5,417 bases of DNA from Actinomycetota bacterium (GTDB taxonomy: Bacteria; Actinomycetota; Acidimicrobiia; Acidimicrobiales; JAMCPL01): positions 1 through 5,417 of the forward strand of contig JAMCPC010000102.1 in NCBI GenBank assembly GCA_023379725.1, written 5' to 3'. Below, in pieces: positions 1-5,417 of this stretch. Under the pieces are notes generated by a model. It saw nothing but the letters and a program-made list of their open reading frames with translations, was not told where the DNA came from and ran no database searches. The translations under genes and the position numbers were made by a program. Every line of letters begins with the position of its first letter. Positions within the stretch are counted from its first letter, which is position 1.

Positions 1-708
1 AGCGAATTTGAGTTGGTGCTGGCGGTTGTTGTTGTTTTGCTCATCCTGCTTATCCTGGTGGTGTGGTGGAAACGCAGGGTAGACAGGTATAATGAGACTG
101 TTTGGAGAGCAGGACGTTATACTGCAAACGATCCCTACAAAGAGAGAGACATGATAAAGGCAGTACGATCAAAGGATCCCTGGATCGTAGCCGATCCTAT
201 CGGTGGATCTGAAGTAGGAGAAGCGATGGAAGTAGAGAGTTTGACCGATTTTATGAAGAAGGCCACTCCTATTCAATCGCCCGCTGAATCCAGTAACGAT
301 ACTGTTGCCATACCTAAAAGCGATTCGTTACCTGACCAAGCAGTGAGGCCTGTTTCACAAGAACTACAATCAGGAGCACGATCGGCACCTCATCAAGCGC
401 TTACTACTCCACAGCGAGATCTGCCCATGCAAGCCGGGTGGTACCCCGATCCTTCCGGGATGGAGGGTTTCTTCCGGTATTGGGATGGTGGTAGGTGGAC
501 GGGATCTATATCAAAAAGAGGGGAACGGGAGAGATCAGATTCTTCAGATGTTGCTTCTCCGGGTAAGAAAAACTCCGGACATGACCATGCCGACACCGTA
601 TCGGCTTCGGGCAACCCATCCTTCTCGCAAGAGTCATCTTTGCTGAGAGCTGAGAATGGCCGGGACGGCAGCAACCGGGACGGCAGCAACCGGGATGTAA
701 TTATTTGA
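1..708 (+). CDS. DUF2510-containing one-pass membrane protein, 5' end probably outside the window
   Basis: The frame is open to the left edge, so the true start may lie upstream. The first visible start codons are TTG at 13 and GTG at 16, and no ribosome binding site can be judged. Residues are numbered from TTG 13 (231 codons). Residues 2-19 form a strongly hydrophobic segment of V, L and I followed by WWKRR, which fits one membrane anchor with the rest in the cytoplasm by the positive-inside rule. Residues 20-75 are charged. Residues 80-140 are rich in S, P, Q and A and look disordered. Residues 141-167 match DUF2510: AGWYPDP, then RYWDGGRWT. DUF2510 is a short actinobacterial module of unknown function, often beside membrane segments in envelope proteins. 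The tail (168-231) is polar, Ser- and Asp-rich, and ends in two RDGSN repeats encoded by a DNA tandem repeat. The gene converges on the YfhO-like gene with a 55-nt gap. The domain call is solid; the cellular role is unknown. Confidence 0.8.
   Translation, partial: SEFELVLAVVVVLLILLILVVWWKRRVDRYNETVWRAGRYTANDPYKERDMIKAVRSKDPWIVADPIGGSEVGEAMEVESLTDFMKKATPIQSPAESSNDTVAIPKSDSLPDQAVRPVSQELQSGARSAPHQALTTPQRDLPMQAGWYPDPSGMEGFFRYWDGGRWTGSISKRGERERSDSSDVASPGKKNSGHDHADTVSASGNPSFSQESSLLRAENGRDGSNRDGSNRDVII
661..695 (+). repeat. 15-bp tandem repeat in the 3' end of the DUF2510 gene
   Basis: Two perfect adjacent copies of CGGGACGGCAGCAAC (661-675 and 676-690) are followed by the first five bases of a third (691-695). 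The unit is a multiple of three, so it adds RDGSN to the protein without a frameshift. It lies just before the stop at 706-708, in a tail that looks disordered. It is a likely site of replication slippage and copy-number variation. Confidence 0.85.
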
Positions 709-763
709 GATTTCATCACCTGACCTTGAAGTGGATTCGCCTTGATTCTTCGGGAGTATCCCC

Positions 764-3313
764 CTATGTGCGGGACATACTGCTGGTTGCCCATCTCGTC
801 TGCTTCCTGTGAGCACCGTGCCTGTGCTTGTGATTGAAGAAGATAGCTAGTACGACGAGGGACGCTACTGCAGTGATTGCAGCGACGATTCCAATGGTGA
901 GAGTAGATGGCCAGTAGGTGAGGTCTACTGTGCTCTTGCCAGCAGGAAGCTTTATGGAGAGCATAGTACCTGCCGCCTTATATACCGCGACCCCATGGCC
1001 GTTTACTGTGGCGTGCCAGCCAGGTACATAAGTTATACGTGCCAATAAGGCCGTTCTCTTGTGTGCATCGACGTGTAACTGTAAGTTGTTGTCAGCAATC
1101 CATCGTGATGATGTTACCCTGCCATACCCGCTAGGTGGGTTTTCAGCCTCACTGATAGTGGTCGCTATACTCGATATAGCCTTCTGTGATATCAAGCTGT
1201 ATCGCTGGGAGTCAGGAACCCTATAGACTGAAAAGCCCTTTTCCGCTAAGGATAAGGTCGTACCAATCGGGGGATTCGATCCCGGTAGCGCGAACAGATA
1301 TTTGATGCCATAGAGGCGTGCCAGCGCTGCATTGGAGAACCACGGATTGAATACCCCTGGAGAGACCGGCAGGTCATTAGTGGAGTGGGTTGCATATTGC
1401 CACGACGATAGATATTCCTTTTGTATCATTGGGTCGTGTGCTGCAAAGAGATCTACATTGTAGGCGATATTCGTTTCAGGTTCGAAACCAGTACCGGGTA
1501 TCGGTAGCGTAGGTGACCATCCATTTGCCAGGCTCGGGGGTGGGGCTGCGGCACCCATAAGACTGTCGCCAACCAACTTCTTTACCTCCTTGACGGAATT
1601 GGTTACTGGAAAGAAGCGATGTGAGTAGCTTGTAGATTGTATGGCTGTAGGCATTAATACTATGCCCTGCGCAAGTAGGACTGCAAAGAACATAGTTATC
1701 TGCCACAAGTGTCCGGCCGAAGAGTAGCGGAGATTACTCTGCATACTCTTCGGTTCATGTGGTCTGGATATACGAGAGAGTAGAAGCCAAGCTAAGATAA
1801 ACGTTACCCCTATGGTTAGCGATCCAAGCGACCATCCAAGGGATGTAAGCCTGATGTGGCGTTCCTGTGAAGTAAGACCACCGGTTATCTCTGCAGATAT
1901 GATTAGATAGGCAAATATTCCAAGTAGTATTCCTGCAGATATGGTGAGCGAGCGTACTTCTCTGATTCCTGTATCTGGGGCAGTGATACGGCTGAAACCT
2001 ATGGCGGCGAGGATAGCGAGTAAAAAATCCAGGGGCATAAGCAATCGACGTAATATGATGGCTCCAGATACGTGTAAAAGATTTACAAGTGACTGTACGG
2101 GGGCATTTCTGAAGATAATAAGCCAGAGGACTAACGCTGTGGTTGCTATCCCCCCCACAACAGGCCGTTTCCCCATCCTTATGATGGCTACCAGAGCGAG
2201 GGCAATTGCCAGCGGACCGACCACAGCACTGACCTCATAATAATTAAGCGGTCCAAACCAGTGGTTACCGGTTACGGGAAGCCCGTAGTACCCGTTGGCC
2301 AGTAACCCGGCACTGGATGAAATCGGAAGTCCTTCGTATGTTCCTTTTATCAAGGATCGTATAGACGAGGATATGAGCTGTGTGGATGGGAGTAGCATGG
2401 GCATAGCCAGCATTACGCCTATCGTTCCCCCTATAGCCACCTTCAAGAGGGATGATTTCAAGCGGGTATAGTCTATCTCGCCGGTGAACATTGAGAATAC
2501 GATAACCAGTATAGACATGACTACGATTGTCGATGCATCCAGGACATACGATTCTGGATGCCCTGCATAAGTGGCAAATGCCACCGATAGAGCGAGTCCG
2601 GCTATTCCCAGCATGGGGCGTCTGGACTTGTTTATTAAAATGATGAAACATACAATCCAGCCCAACCAGATATTTACATCCCCTTGTGGCCAGGCAATCC
2701 AGTTTACAAGCGATCCAGAGAATTCGTAGGTCATTGCTCCGACCAATGCGCCTCCACTGTTGGCACCTAGTGCTCTGGCTGCGCTATACGCTCCGGTACC
2801 AGCTATCAGAAGTGAGATGCCATTCGATACCGTATAACTCCATGAAGCTGGAGTCAGATAGGATATTAGATGTGGCAGCGACAATGCTCCTGATTGAAAG
2901 TTGAACATCTGTGGCAGTCCAAGTAGGGAATACCGGTTCCATAGCGGTAATTGACCGGTATGGATTGTTGTCCAGTTTAGTAGTAGCCATGGACTGACCT
3001 GTTGGAGATTGTCGGTACTCACTATGTTGTGTATAGTTTTGAATGTCCCGCTGGTGAGGGGGACGAGTGAGAGATCGCTCATTGAGCCGTAGACAATTCC
3101 GTGGCTGAGTACCGGGTAGAAAAATAGTAAGGTGATGGCCACCAGGATCGTGACTGCAAATATGTCACCGCCCACTCCAGTGGGTTGTCTATCTCTTCCA
3201 GATTTTATCTGAGTTCGCCCTGCTGTTCGTAGGTCTGAAGATGATGCGGTGCGTGAATAAGCATTAGCGGGATAGTATATGTATTGTTTGACTGGTGTAC
3301 TTCTATCCGACAC
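764..3313 (-). CDS. YfhO-family polytopic membrane protein (putative GT-C-type glycosyltransferase)
   Basis: The 849-residue product has an N-terminal polar stretch of about 50 residues, then about 13-15 hydrophobic segments. The first is near 51-70, a dense block covers 163-556, and the last is near 803-826, ahead of a short basic tail (HKHRHGAHRKQTR). Family-like features are the first-loop region WNRYSLLGLPQMFNFQSG (125-142), AGHPES (250-255) and the C-terminal WHATVNG (766-772) just before the last membrane segment. Residues 557-800 form a large extracytoplasmic domain. YfhO relatives are thought to use lipid-linked sugars to modify cell-wall polymers or glycolipids in the membrane, but the substrate here cannot be read from sequence. 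The GTG start at 3311-3313 is the first start after an in-frame TAG; a GTG at codon 47 (3173-3175) would remove the extra N-terminal stretch. The stop is TAG at 764-766. Upstream lies the MITE-like element, so the gene may have its own promoter. Family call good, function inferred. Confidence 0.82.
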   Translation of the reverse strand: MSDRSTPVKQYIYYPANAYSRTASSSDLRTAGRTQIKSGRDRQPTGVGGDIFAVTILVAITLLFFYPVLSHGIVYGSMSDLSLVPLTSGTFKTIHNIVSTDNLQQVSPWLLLNWTTIHTGQLPLWNRYSLLGLPQMFNFQSGALSLPHLISYLTPASWSYTVSNGISLLIAGTGAYSAARALGANSGGALVGAMTYEFSGSLVNWIAWPQGDVNIWLGWIVCFIILINKSRRPMLGIAGLALSVAFATYAGHPESYVLDASTIVVMSILVIVFSMFTGEIDYTRLKSSLLKVAIGGTIGVMLAMPMLLPSTQLISSSIRSLIKGTYEGLPISSSAGLLANGYYGLPVTGNHWFGPLNYYEVSAVVGPLAIALALVAIIRMGKRPVVGGIATTALVLWLIIFRNAPVQSLVNLLHVSGAIILRRLLMPLDFLLAILAAIGFSRITAPDTGIREVRSLTISAGILLGIFAYLIISAEITGGLTSQERHIRLTSLGWSLGSLTIGVTFILAWLLLSRISRPHEPKSMQSNLRYSSAGHLWQITMFFAVLLAQGIVLMPTAIQSTSYSHRFFPVTNSVKEVKKLVGDSLMGAAAPPPSLANGWSPTLPIPGTGFEPETNIAYNVDLFAAHDPMIQKEYLSSWQYATHSTNDLPVSPGVFNPWFSNAALARLYGIKYLFALPGSNPPIGTTLSLAEKGFSVYRVPDSQRYSLISQKAISSIATTISEAENPPSGYGRVTSSRWIADNNLQLHVDAHKRTALLARITYVPGWHATVNGHGVAVYKAAGTMLSIKLPAGKSTVDLTYWPSTLTIGIVAAITAVASLVVLAIFFNHKHRHGAHRKQTRWATSSMSRT

Positions 3314-3338
3314 GTGATAATACTACTACCGGTCGGCT

Positions 3339-3346
3339 CTATATAT
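3339..3346 (-). promoter_or_regulatory. possible -10-like AT-rich box upstream of the YfhO-like gene
   Basis: On the minus strand the gap between the MITE-like element and the GTG start contains ATATATAG, whose downstream edge is 25 nt before the start. It is the most -10-like string in the 97-nt gap. No good -35 hexamer sits 16-18 nt upstream (the nearest, around ATGAAC, is poor). This is a weak call from AT content and position only. Confidence 0.2.
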
Positions 3347-3410
3347 GGGCATATTTATCTGGTTCATGATTGCCGTAGTGATTAAAGAGCAAAGCCAACC
3401 AAGGTATTGC

Positions 3411-3433
3411 TAGTGTAGTGTCTCGTAAATAGC
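3411..3433 (+). repeat. left terminal inverted repeat of the MITE-like element
   Basis: It begins TAGTGTAGTGTCTCG and ends AAATAGC. Compared with the reverse complement of 3554-3576 it differs at positions 6, 13, 16 and 22 only. Three of these are T/C and one is G/A, so all are transitions. Its first ten bases are themselves two TAGTG units. Confidence 0.75.
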
Positions 3434-3435
3434 GT

Positions 3436-3538
3436 GACGTTATCCGGCAAGTCAGGGGCGTCATCTGGCAAGGCCGAGGACGAAGGCGTAGCTGGAGCTA
3501 CGTCTAGGACAAGAACGCCGTCAGTGGCGTCATCTGGC
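3436..3538. repeat. internal direct repeats within the MITE-like element
   Basis: A 19-nt string, GTCAGGGGCGTCATCTGGC, at 3451-3469 recurs at 3520-3538 with one mismatch (T for the sixth base). A third, more diverged copy of its core (GACGTTATCCGGCAAG, 3436-3451) matches 3457-3472 at 13 of 16 positions, giving a 21-bp tandem period. The copy offsets are 21 and 69 nt. The spacing suggests growth of the element interior by duplication. Confidence 0.7.
3484..3505. other. hairpin at the centre of the MITE-like element
   Basis: GTAGCT, GG, AGCTAC (3488-3501) forms a perfect 6-bp inverted repeat with a 2-nt spacer; it extends outward by C-G, a G/T mismatch, G-C and A-T. Its centre (3494.5) is within one base of the centre of the whole element (3493.5), so the element is symmetrical at both ends and middle. 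A second small hairpin, ACGCC/GGCGT with a 6-nt loop, lies at 3515-3530. There is no T-run after either, so I do not call a terminator. Confidence 0.55.
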
Positions 3539-3553
3539 TGGCGGGAACCCATG

Positions 3554-3576
3554 GTTATTTGCGGGACACTGCACTA
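3554..3576 (-). repeat. right terminal inverted repeat of the MITE-like element
   Basis: Read on the minus strand it begins TAGTGCAGTGTCCCG and ends AAATAAC, pairing with the left end at 19 of 23 positions. The similarity stops at TAGTG on the outside and after AAATA-C on the inside, which sets the proposed element limits. Confidence 0.75.
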
Positions 3577-3589
3577 TGTGCGTATATAC

Positions 3590-5242
3590 CTATCCACCAT
3601 CACATGATTGTACAGGCGATAGGGTGTCCATAGCCGCACGCGCATGGTAGCTCGATCTGGTCAATGGTGATGCCTGGACATATGAAAAGCCTATTTCATT
3701 GGCTATTGACTCCAATCGCGAGAATTCTTCAGGTGTCCACCATTGCTGTACCGGCAGTTTATCGGGAGATGGTCTCAGGTACTGTCCAATGGTCAGTACC
3801 TGAGTTCCGACAGATCTCAAGTCGTACATAGTCTGTATGAGCTCACCTTCAGTCTCACCGAGTCCTACCATAATGCCAGATTTTACTGTAAGGTGCGCTT
3901 GAGCTGCTTTGGCCAGCACTGCTAGGCTACGTGCATAATTGGCCTGTGGGCGTACTATGCGTTGCAATCTCGCTACAGTTTCTATGTTGTGGTTCAACAC
4001 ATCCGGGCGAGCATTAAATATCACATCAAGAGATGTAGCGTCACCTTTGCAGTCAGAGATTAGGAGTTCTACTGTCGATTCAGGTGATATGTTGCGTATT
4101 TCGTGTACAGTATGTGCCAATGCATGGCTCCCTCCATCATCCAGATCATCTCTTGCTACTGTGGTAATTACGGCATGAGCCAGCCCCATGCGCTTTACGG
4201 CTTGTGCAATTCTGCTGGGCTCATCGGGATCAAGAGGGAATGGCTTGCTGGTATCGACCAGGCAGAAACCACAATTCCTTGTACAACGCTCCCCGTTTAT
4301 CATAAAGGTTGCTGTGGAATTGGCATAACACTCAAATATGTTGGGACATCCTGCCTCTTCGCATACTGTGACTAGTTTGAGATTTCTAATAGCCTTGCGG
4401 GTTGCGTGAAAGTTAGCCTCCATTCTCATTTGTGGTCGGATCCATTCTGGCTTACGCTGTAATGGAATTGCCATTCGCTCTGACTTACTCTTTGGGATAC
4501 TGGCGGTAACGATAGTACTAGTGTCCTGTTGCGGTGTCTCGTTGTTCTTTTCTTCAAAAAAAACAGCGTTCTTATCTGAGATACCGGCAAAATCGATAAG
4601 TAGCATACGGCCAGTAGATAACTTCCCAGCATGAGCTGTTGCCAGCTCTATTACTTCGCTTATTGTTGCTTGTATGCCCTCTTTGGCAAGTGAGGTCATT
4701 ACTACGCTATTTATACCACATGGGACGATATGATTGAAGTAGGATAGGTCGGTTGTTATATTGAGAGCCAGTCCATGCATAGTTCGTCCCCTGGATATTC
4801 TTACTCCTATGGAACATATCTTACGTGGAGCACCCCCTGATTGAACCCATACACCCGGGTAGCCATCTATAGTGGTGACATCAAGACCAAGGTCTTTGAG
4901 GATACAAATTACGTATTGCTCGATTTGTCTAACATGTGCAGGTCCCGCTCCAGGCCCGGTTACGGAGAGTATCGGATAGATTATCAGTTGTCCGGGTCCA
5001 TGATAGGTAATATCTCCGCCCCTATCAGTTCTGATCAGAGGTGCTCCCAGTTTTTCTCTGGGGACAAGTATATTTGAAATACTTCCGTGTGCCCCCATTG
5101 TATAGGTATGTGGGTGTTCCATCATAAGTAGGTATTGCTCTGACGACTCGCGCGCGAGCGCCCTCTGGAGCCATAGCCCCTGTTCAAAGGGAACATTGCC
5201 TAGCCAGCGTAGATGCAATACGCTACTGTTAGAGTTCTGCAC
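3590..5242 (-). CDS. lipB-lipA: LipB-LipA fusion: lipoyl(octanoyl) transferase joined to lipoyl synthase
   Basis: One 550-codon frame carries both steps of endogenous lipoate synthesis. Residues about 8-220 are LipB, which transfers octanoate from acyl carrier protein to lipoyl-domain lysines: EHPHTYTMG (42-50), RGGDITYHGPGQ (74-85), and the catalytic pair K141 (KICSIG) and C175 (PCGINS), 34 residues apart as in characterised LipB. Residues about 221-256 are a polar linker. Residues about 257-550 are LipA, a radical SAM enzyme that inserts two sulfurs: auxiliary-cluster CX4CX5C (C294, C299, C305), radical SAM CX3CX2C (C320, C324, C327) and the C-terminal RSSY (529-532) that supplies the serine ligand. 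Each half is about the length of the free enzyme, and no key residue is missing. The GTG start at 5240-5242 is the first start after an in-frame TGA and lies 2 nt after the E2 stop; with no clear Shine-Dalgarno, translational coupling is likely. A TTG at codon 9 (5216-5218) is the alternative. Domain calls are very strong. Confidence 0.96.
   Translation of the reverse strand: MQNSNSSVLHLRWLGNVPFEQGLWLQRALARESSEQYLLMMEHPHTYTMGAHGSISNILVPREKLGAPLIRTDRGGDITYHGPGQLIIYPILSVTGPGAGPAHVRQIEQYVICILKDLGLDVTTIDGYPGVWVQSGGAPRKICSIGVRISRGRTMHGLALNITTDLSYFNHIVPCGINSVVMTSLAKEGIQATISEVIELATAHAGKLSTGRMLLIDFAGISDKNAVFFEEKNNETPQQDTSTIVTASIPKSKSERMAIPLQRKPEWIRPQMRMEANFHATRKAIRNLKLVTVCEEAGCPNIFECYANSTATFMINGERCTRNCGFCLVDTSKPFPLDPDEPSRIAQAVKRMGLAHAVITTVARDDLDDGGSHALAHTVHEIRNISPESTVELLISDCKGDATSLDVIFNARPDVLNHNIETVARLQRIVRPQANYARSLAVLAKAAQAHLTVKSGIMVGLGETEGELIQTMYDLRSVGTQVLTIGQYLRPSPDKLPVQQWWTPEEFSRLESIANEIGFSYVQASPLTRSSYHARAAMDTLSPVQSCDGG
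4472..4474 (-). other. internal ATG at the position of a stand-alone LipA start
   Basis: Codon 257 of the fusion is ATG, seven residues before the KPEW (264-267) that matches the conserved KPxW near the N-terminus of free LipA proteins. It is thus where a separate lipA would begin and may be a relict start. The sequence before it (AGTCAGAGCGA) has at best a poor ribosome binding site, so internal initiation is possible but unproven. Confidence 0.3.
4556..4563 (-). other. eight-base homopolymer in the LipB-LipA linker
   Basis: The coding strand carries T8 at codons V227-F228-F229 (plus-strand A8), in the linker. A one-base slip into one of the other frames gives about 45 further residues and a stop at 4426, releasing a LipB-only product. 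This could be a slippage site, or simply a place where a sequencing error would matter. The in-frame reading joins two intact domains, which argues that the fusion frame is real. Confidence 0.4.
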
Positions 5243-5256
5243 CGTTAGAGTTCTGC
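5225..5256 (-). repeat. 16-bp tandem duplication across the E2 stop and lipB start
   Basis: On the coding strand GCAGAACTCTAACGGT (5256-5241) is followed directly by GCAGAACTCTAACAGT (5240-5225), 15 of 16 identical. The first copy contains the last E2 codons and its TAA stop. The GTG start of the fusion gene is made of the last two bases of copy one and the first base of copy two, so it spans the junction. The second copy encodes QNSNS at the fusion N-terminus. Confidence 0.85.
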
Positions 5257-5417
5257 GATGAAGTCATGAGTTGCCAGGATGGATGACATTGTCGATAGGA
5301 ATGCTGCTACGTATGCGCCATCTACCGCACGATGGTCGAATGACATGGCAAGTATACCTACAGAATGTATTGCTATACTCTCGCTTCCAAACGAATCCAT
5401 GACGACGACTGGCTTGC
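5245..5417 (-). CDS. 2-oxoacid dehydrogenase E2 acyltransferase, C-terminal fragment
   Basis: Only the last 56 complete codons are in the window; the gene continues past the right edge. The visible part is the end of the E2 catalytic domain: KPVVVMDSFG, then IAIHSVGILAMSFDHRAVDGA and FLSTM, finishing DFIAEL before TAA at 5245-5247. The HRAVDG string is the HxxxDG active-site motif that holds the catalytic histidine and aspartate for acyl transfer from dihydrolipoamide to CoA. The closest type by memory is the actinobacterial DlaT/SucB group (pyruvate or 2-oxoglutarate dehydrogenase), but a branched-chain E2 cannot be excluded because the lipoyl and subunit-binding domains are not visible, so no symbol is given. 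Its lipoyl domain is the expected substrate of the LipB-LipA protein encoded 2 nt downstream, so the two genes very likely form one operon. Confidence 0.92.
   Translation of the reverse strand, partial: KPVVVMDSFGSESIAIHSVGILAMSFDHRAVDGAYVAAFLSTMSSILATHDFIAEL

Larger units (their letters stand above)
3411..3576. mobile_element. 166-bp MITE-like element with terminal inverted repeats
   Basis: A short non-autonomous element is suggested by 23-nt inverted termini that match at 19 of 23 positions, by internal direct repeats and by a central hairpin. It has no transposase gene. It lies 13 nt after the lipB-lipA stop and 97 nt before the YfhO-like start, filling most of a 276-nt gap. I see no convincing target-site duplication next to the ends, so the exact borders are uncertain or the insertion is old; the four mismatches between termini also suggest age. 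The ends begin TAGTG and contain AGTGTC followed by AAATA, but I cannot assign an IS family from this alone. Its folded structure could also affect read-through transcription from lipB-lipA into the YfhO-like gene. Alternatives are a regulatory hairpin cluster or the joined ends of a deleted insertion sequence. Confidence 0.6.

Noticed and set aside
769..777. TGCGGGACA here also occurs in the right end of the MITE-like element (3560-3568), hinting at a second element end.
   Set aside because: Nine-base matches are expected by chance in 5 kb, and the similarity does not extend.
709..780. Possible bidirectional terminator between the convergent genes, for example GTATCCC at 756-762 against GGGACATAC at 772-780.
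   Set aside because: The stem needs a two-base bulge, lies inside the YfhO-like coding end, and has no T-run on either side; shorter pairings such as GGGA/TCCC are no better.
393..816. Minus-strand open frames of 133 and 60 codons opposite the DUF2510 gene.
   Set aside because: They overlap well-supported coding sequence on both sides, show no recognisable domain, and are best explained as antisense shadows.
3382..3552. The 56-codon frame through the MITE-like element as a true small protein gene.
   Set aside because: It has no ribosome binding site, its composition follows the DNA repeats, and it runs out of the element into the flank.
3403..3584. A target-site duplication flanking the inverted-repeat element.
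   Set aside because: The bases outside the two ends (ATTGC on the left, TGTGC on the right) do not give a convincing direct repeat at any plausible border.
4426..4632. A 68-codon minus-strand frame overlapping the LipB-LipA linker, as a separate gene.
   Set aside because: It lies wholly within the fusion gene in another frame and resembles no known protein; it matters only as the frame entered by slippage at the T8 tract.

Overview
The window looks like chromosomal DNA of an actinobacterium with roughly balanced base composition. The clues are a DUF2510 domain, which is largely an actinobacterial module, frequent GTG/TTG starts, and a 2-oxoacid dehydrogenase E2 gene followed directly by lipB and lipA sequence. 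That order resembles the dlaT/sucB-lipB-lipA neighbourhood of mycobacteria and relatives. The moderate GC argues against a typical high-GC actinomycete, but I cannot name a genus from this stretch.

Layout, left to right. (1) At 1-708 on the plus strand is the 3' part, or nearly all, of a one-pass membrane protein with a DUF2510 motif and a low-complexity tail that ends in a 15-bp tandem repeat. (2) After a 55-nt convergent gap, 764-3313 on the minus strand encodes an 849-residue YfhO-family polytopic membrane protein. (3) At 3314-3589 is a 276-nt non-coding gap. It holds a 166-bp MITE-like element (3411-3576) with 23-nt imperfect terminal inverted repeats, internal direct repeats and a central hairpin. 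(4) At 3590-5242 on the minus strand is one 550-codon frame that fuses a complete octanoyltransferase (LipB) to a complete lipoyl synthase (LipA). (5) At 5245-5417 on the minus strand is the C-terminal end of a lipoate-dependent E2 acyltransferase, cut by the window edge.

The right half is a lipoylation module. The E2 subunit needs a lipoyl group on its N-terminal domain(s). LipB moves an octanoyl chain from acyl carrier protein onto those lysines, and LipA inserts the two sulfurs. Here both steps are carried by one polypeptide whose start codon lies two bases after the E2 stop, so the three activities are probably co-transcribed and translationally coupled. The start codon itself spans the junction of a 16-bp tandem duplication. 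The YfhO-like gene is on the same strand downstream but is separated by the MITE-like element, and I see no functional tie to lipoylation.

The most notable observations are the LipB-LipA fusion with an 8-nt homopolymer in its linker and a relict LipA-type start, the duplication that seems to have created the lipB start, and the small inverted-repeat element. I found no CRISPR array, tRNA, rRNA, riboswitch or convincing Rho-independent terminator, and no clear sign of a wholly new multi-gene system.
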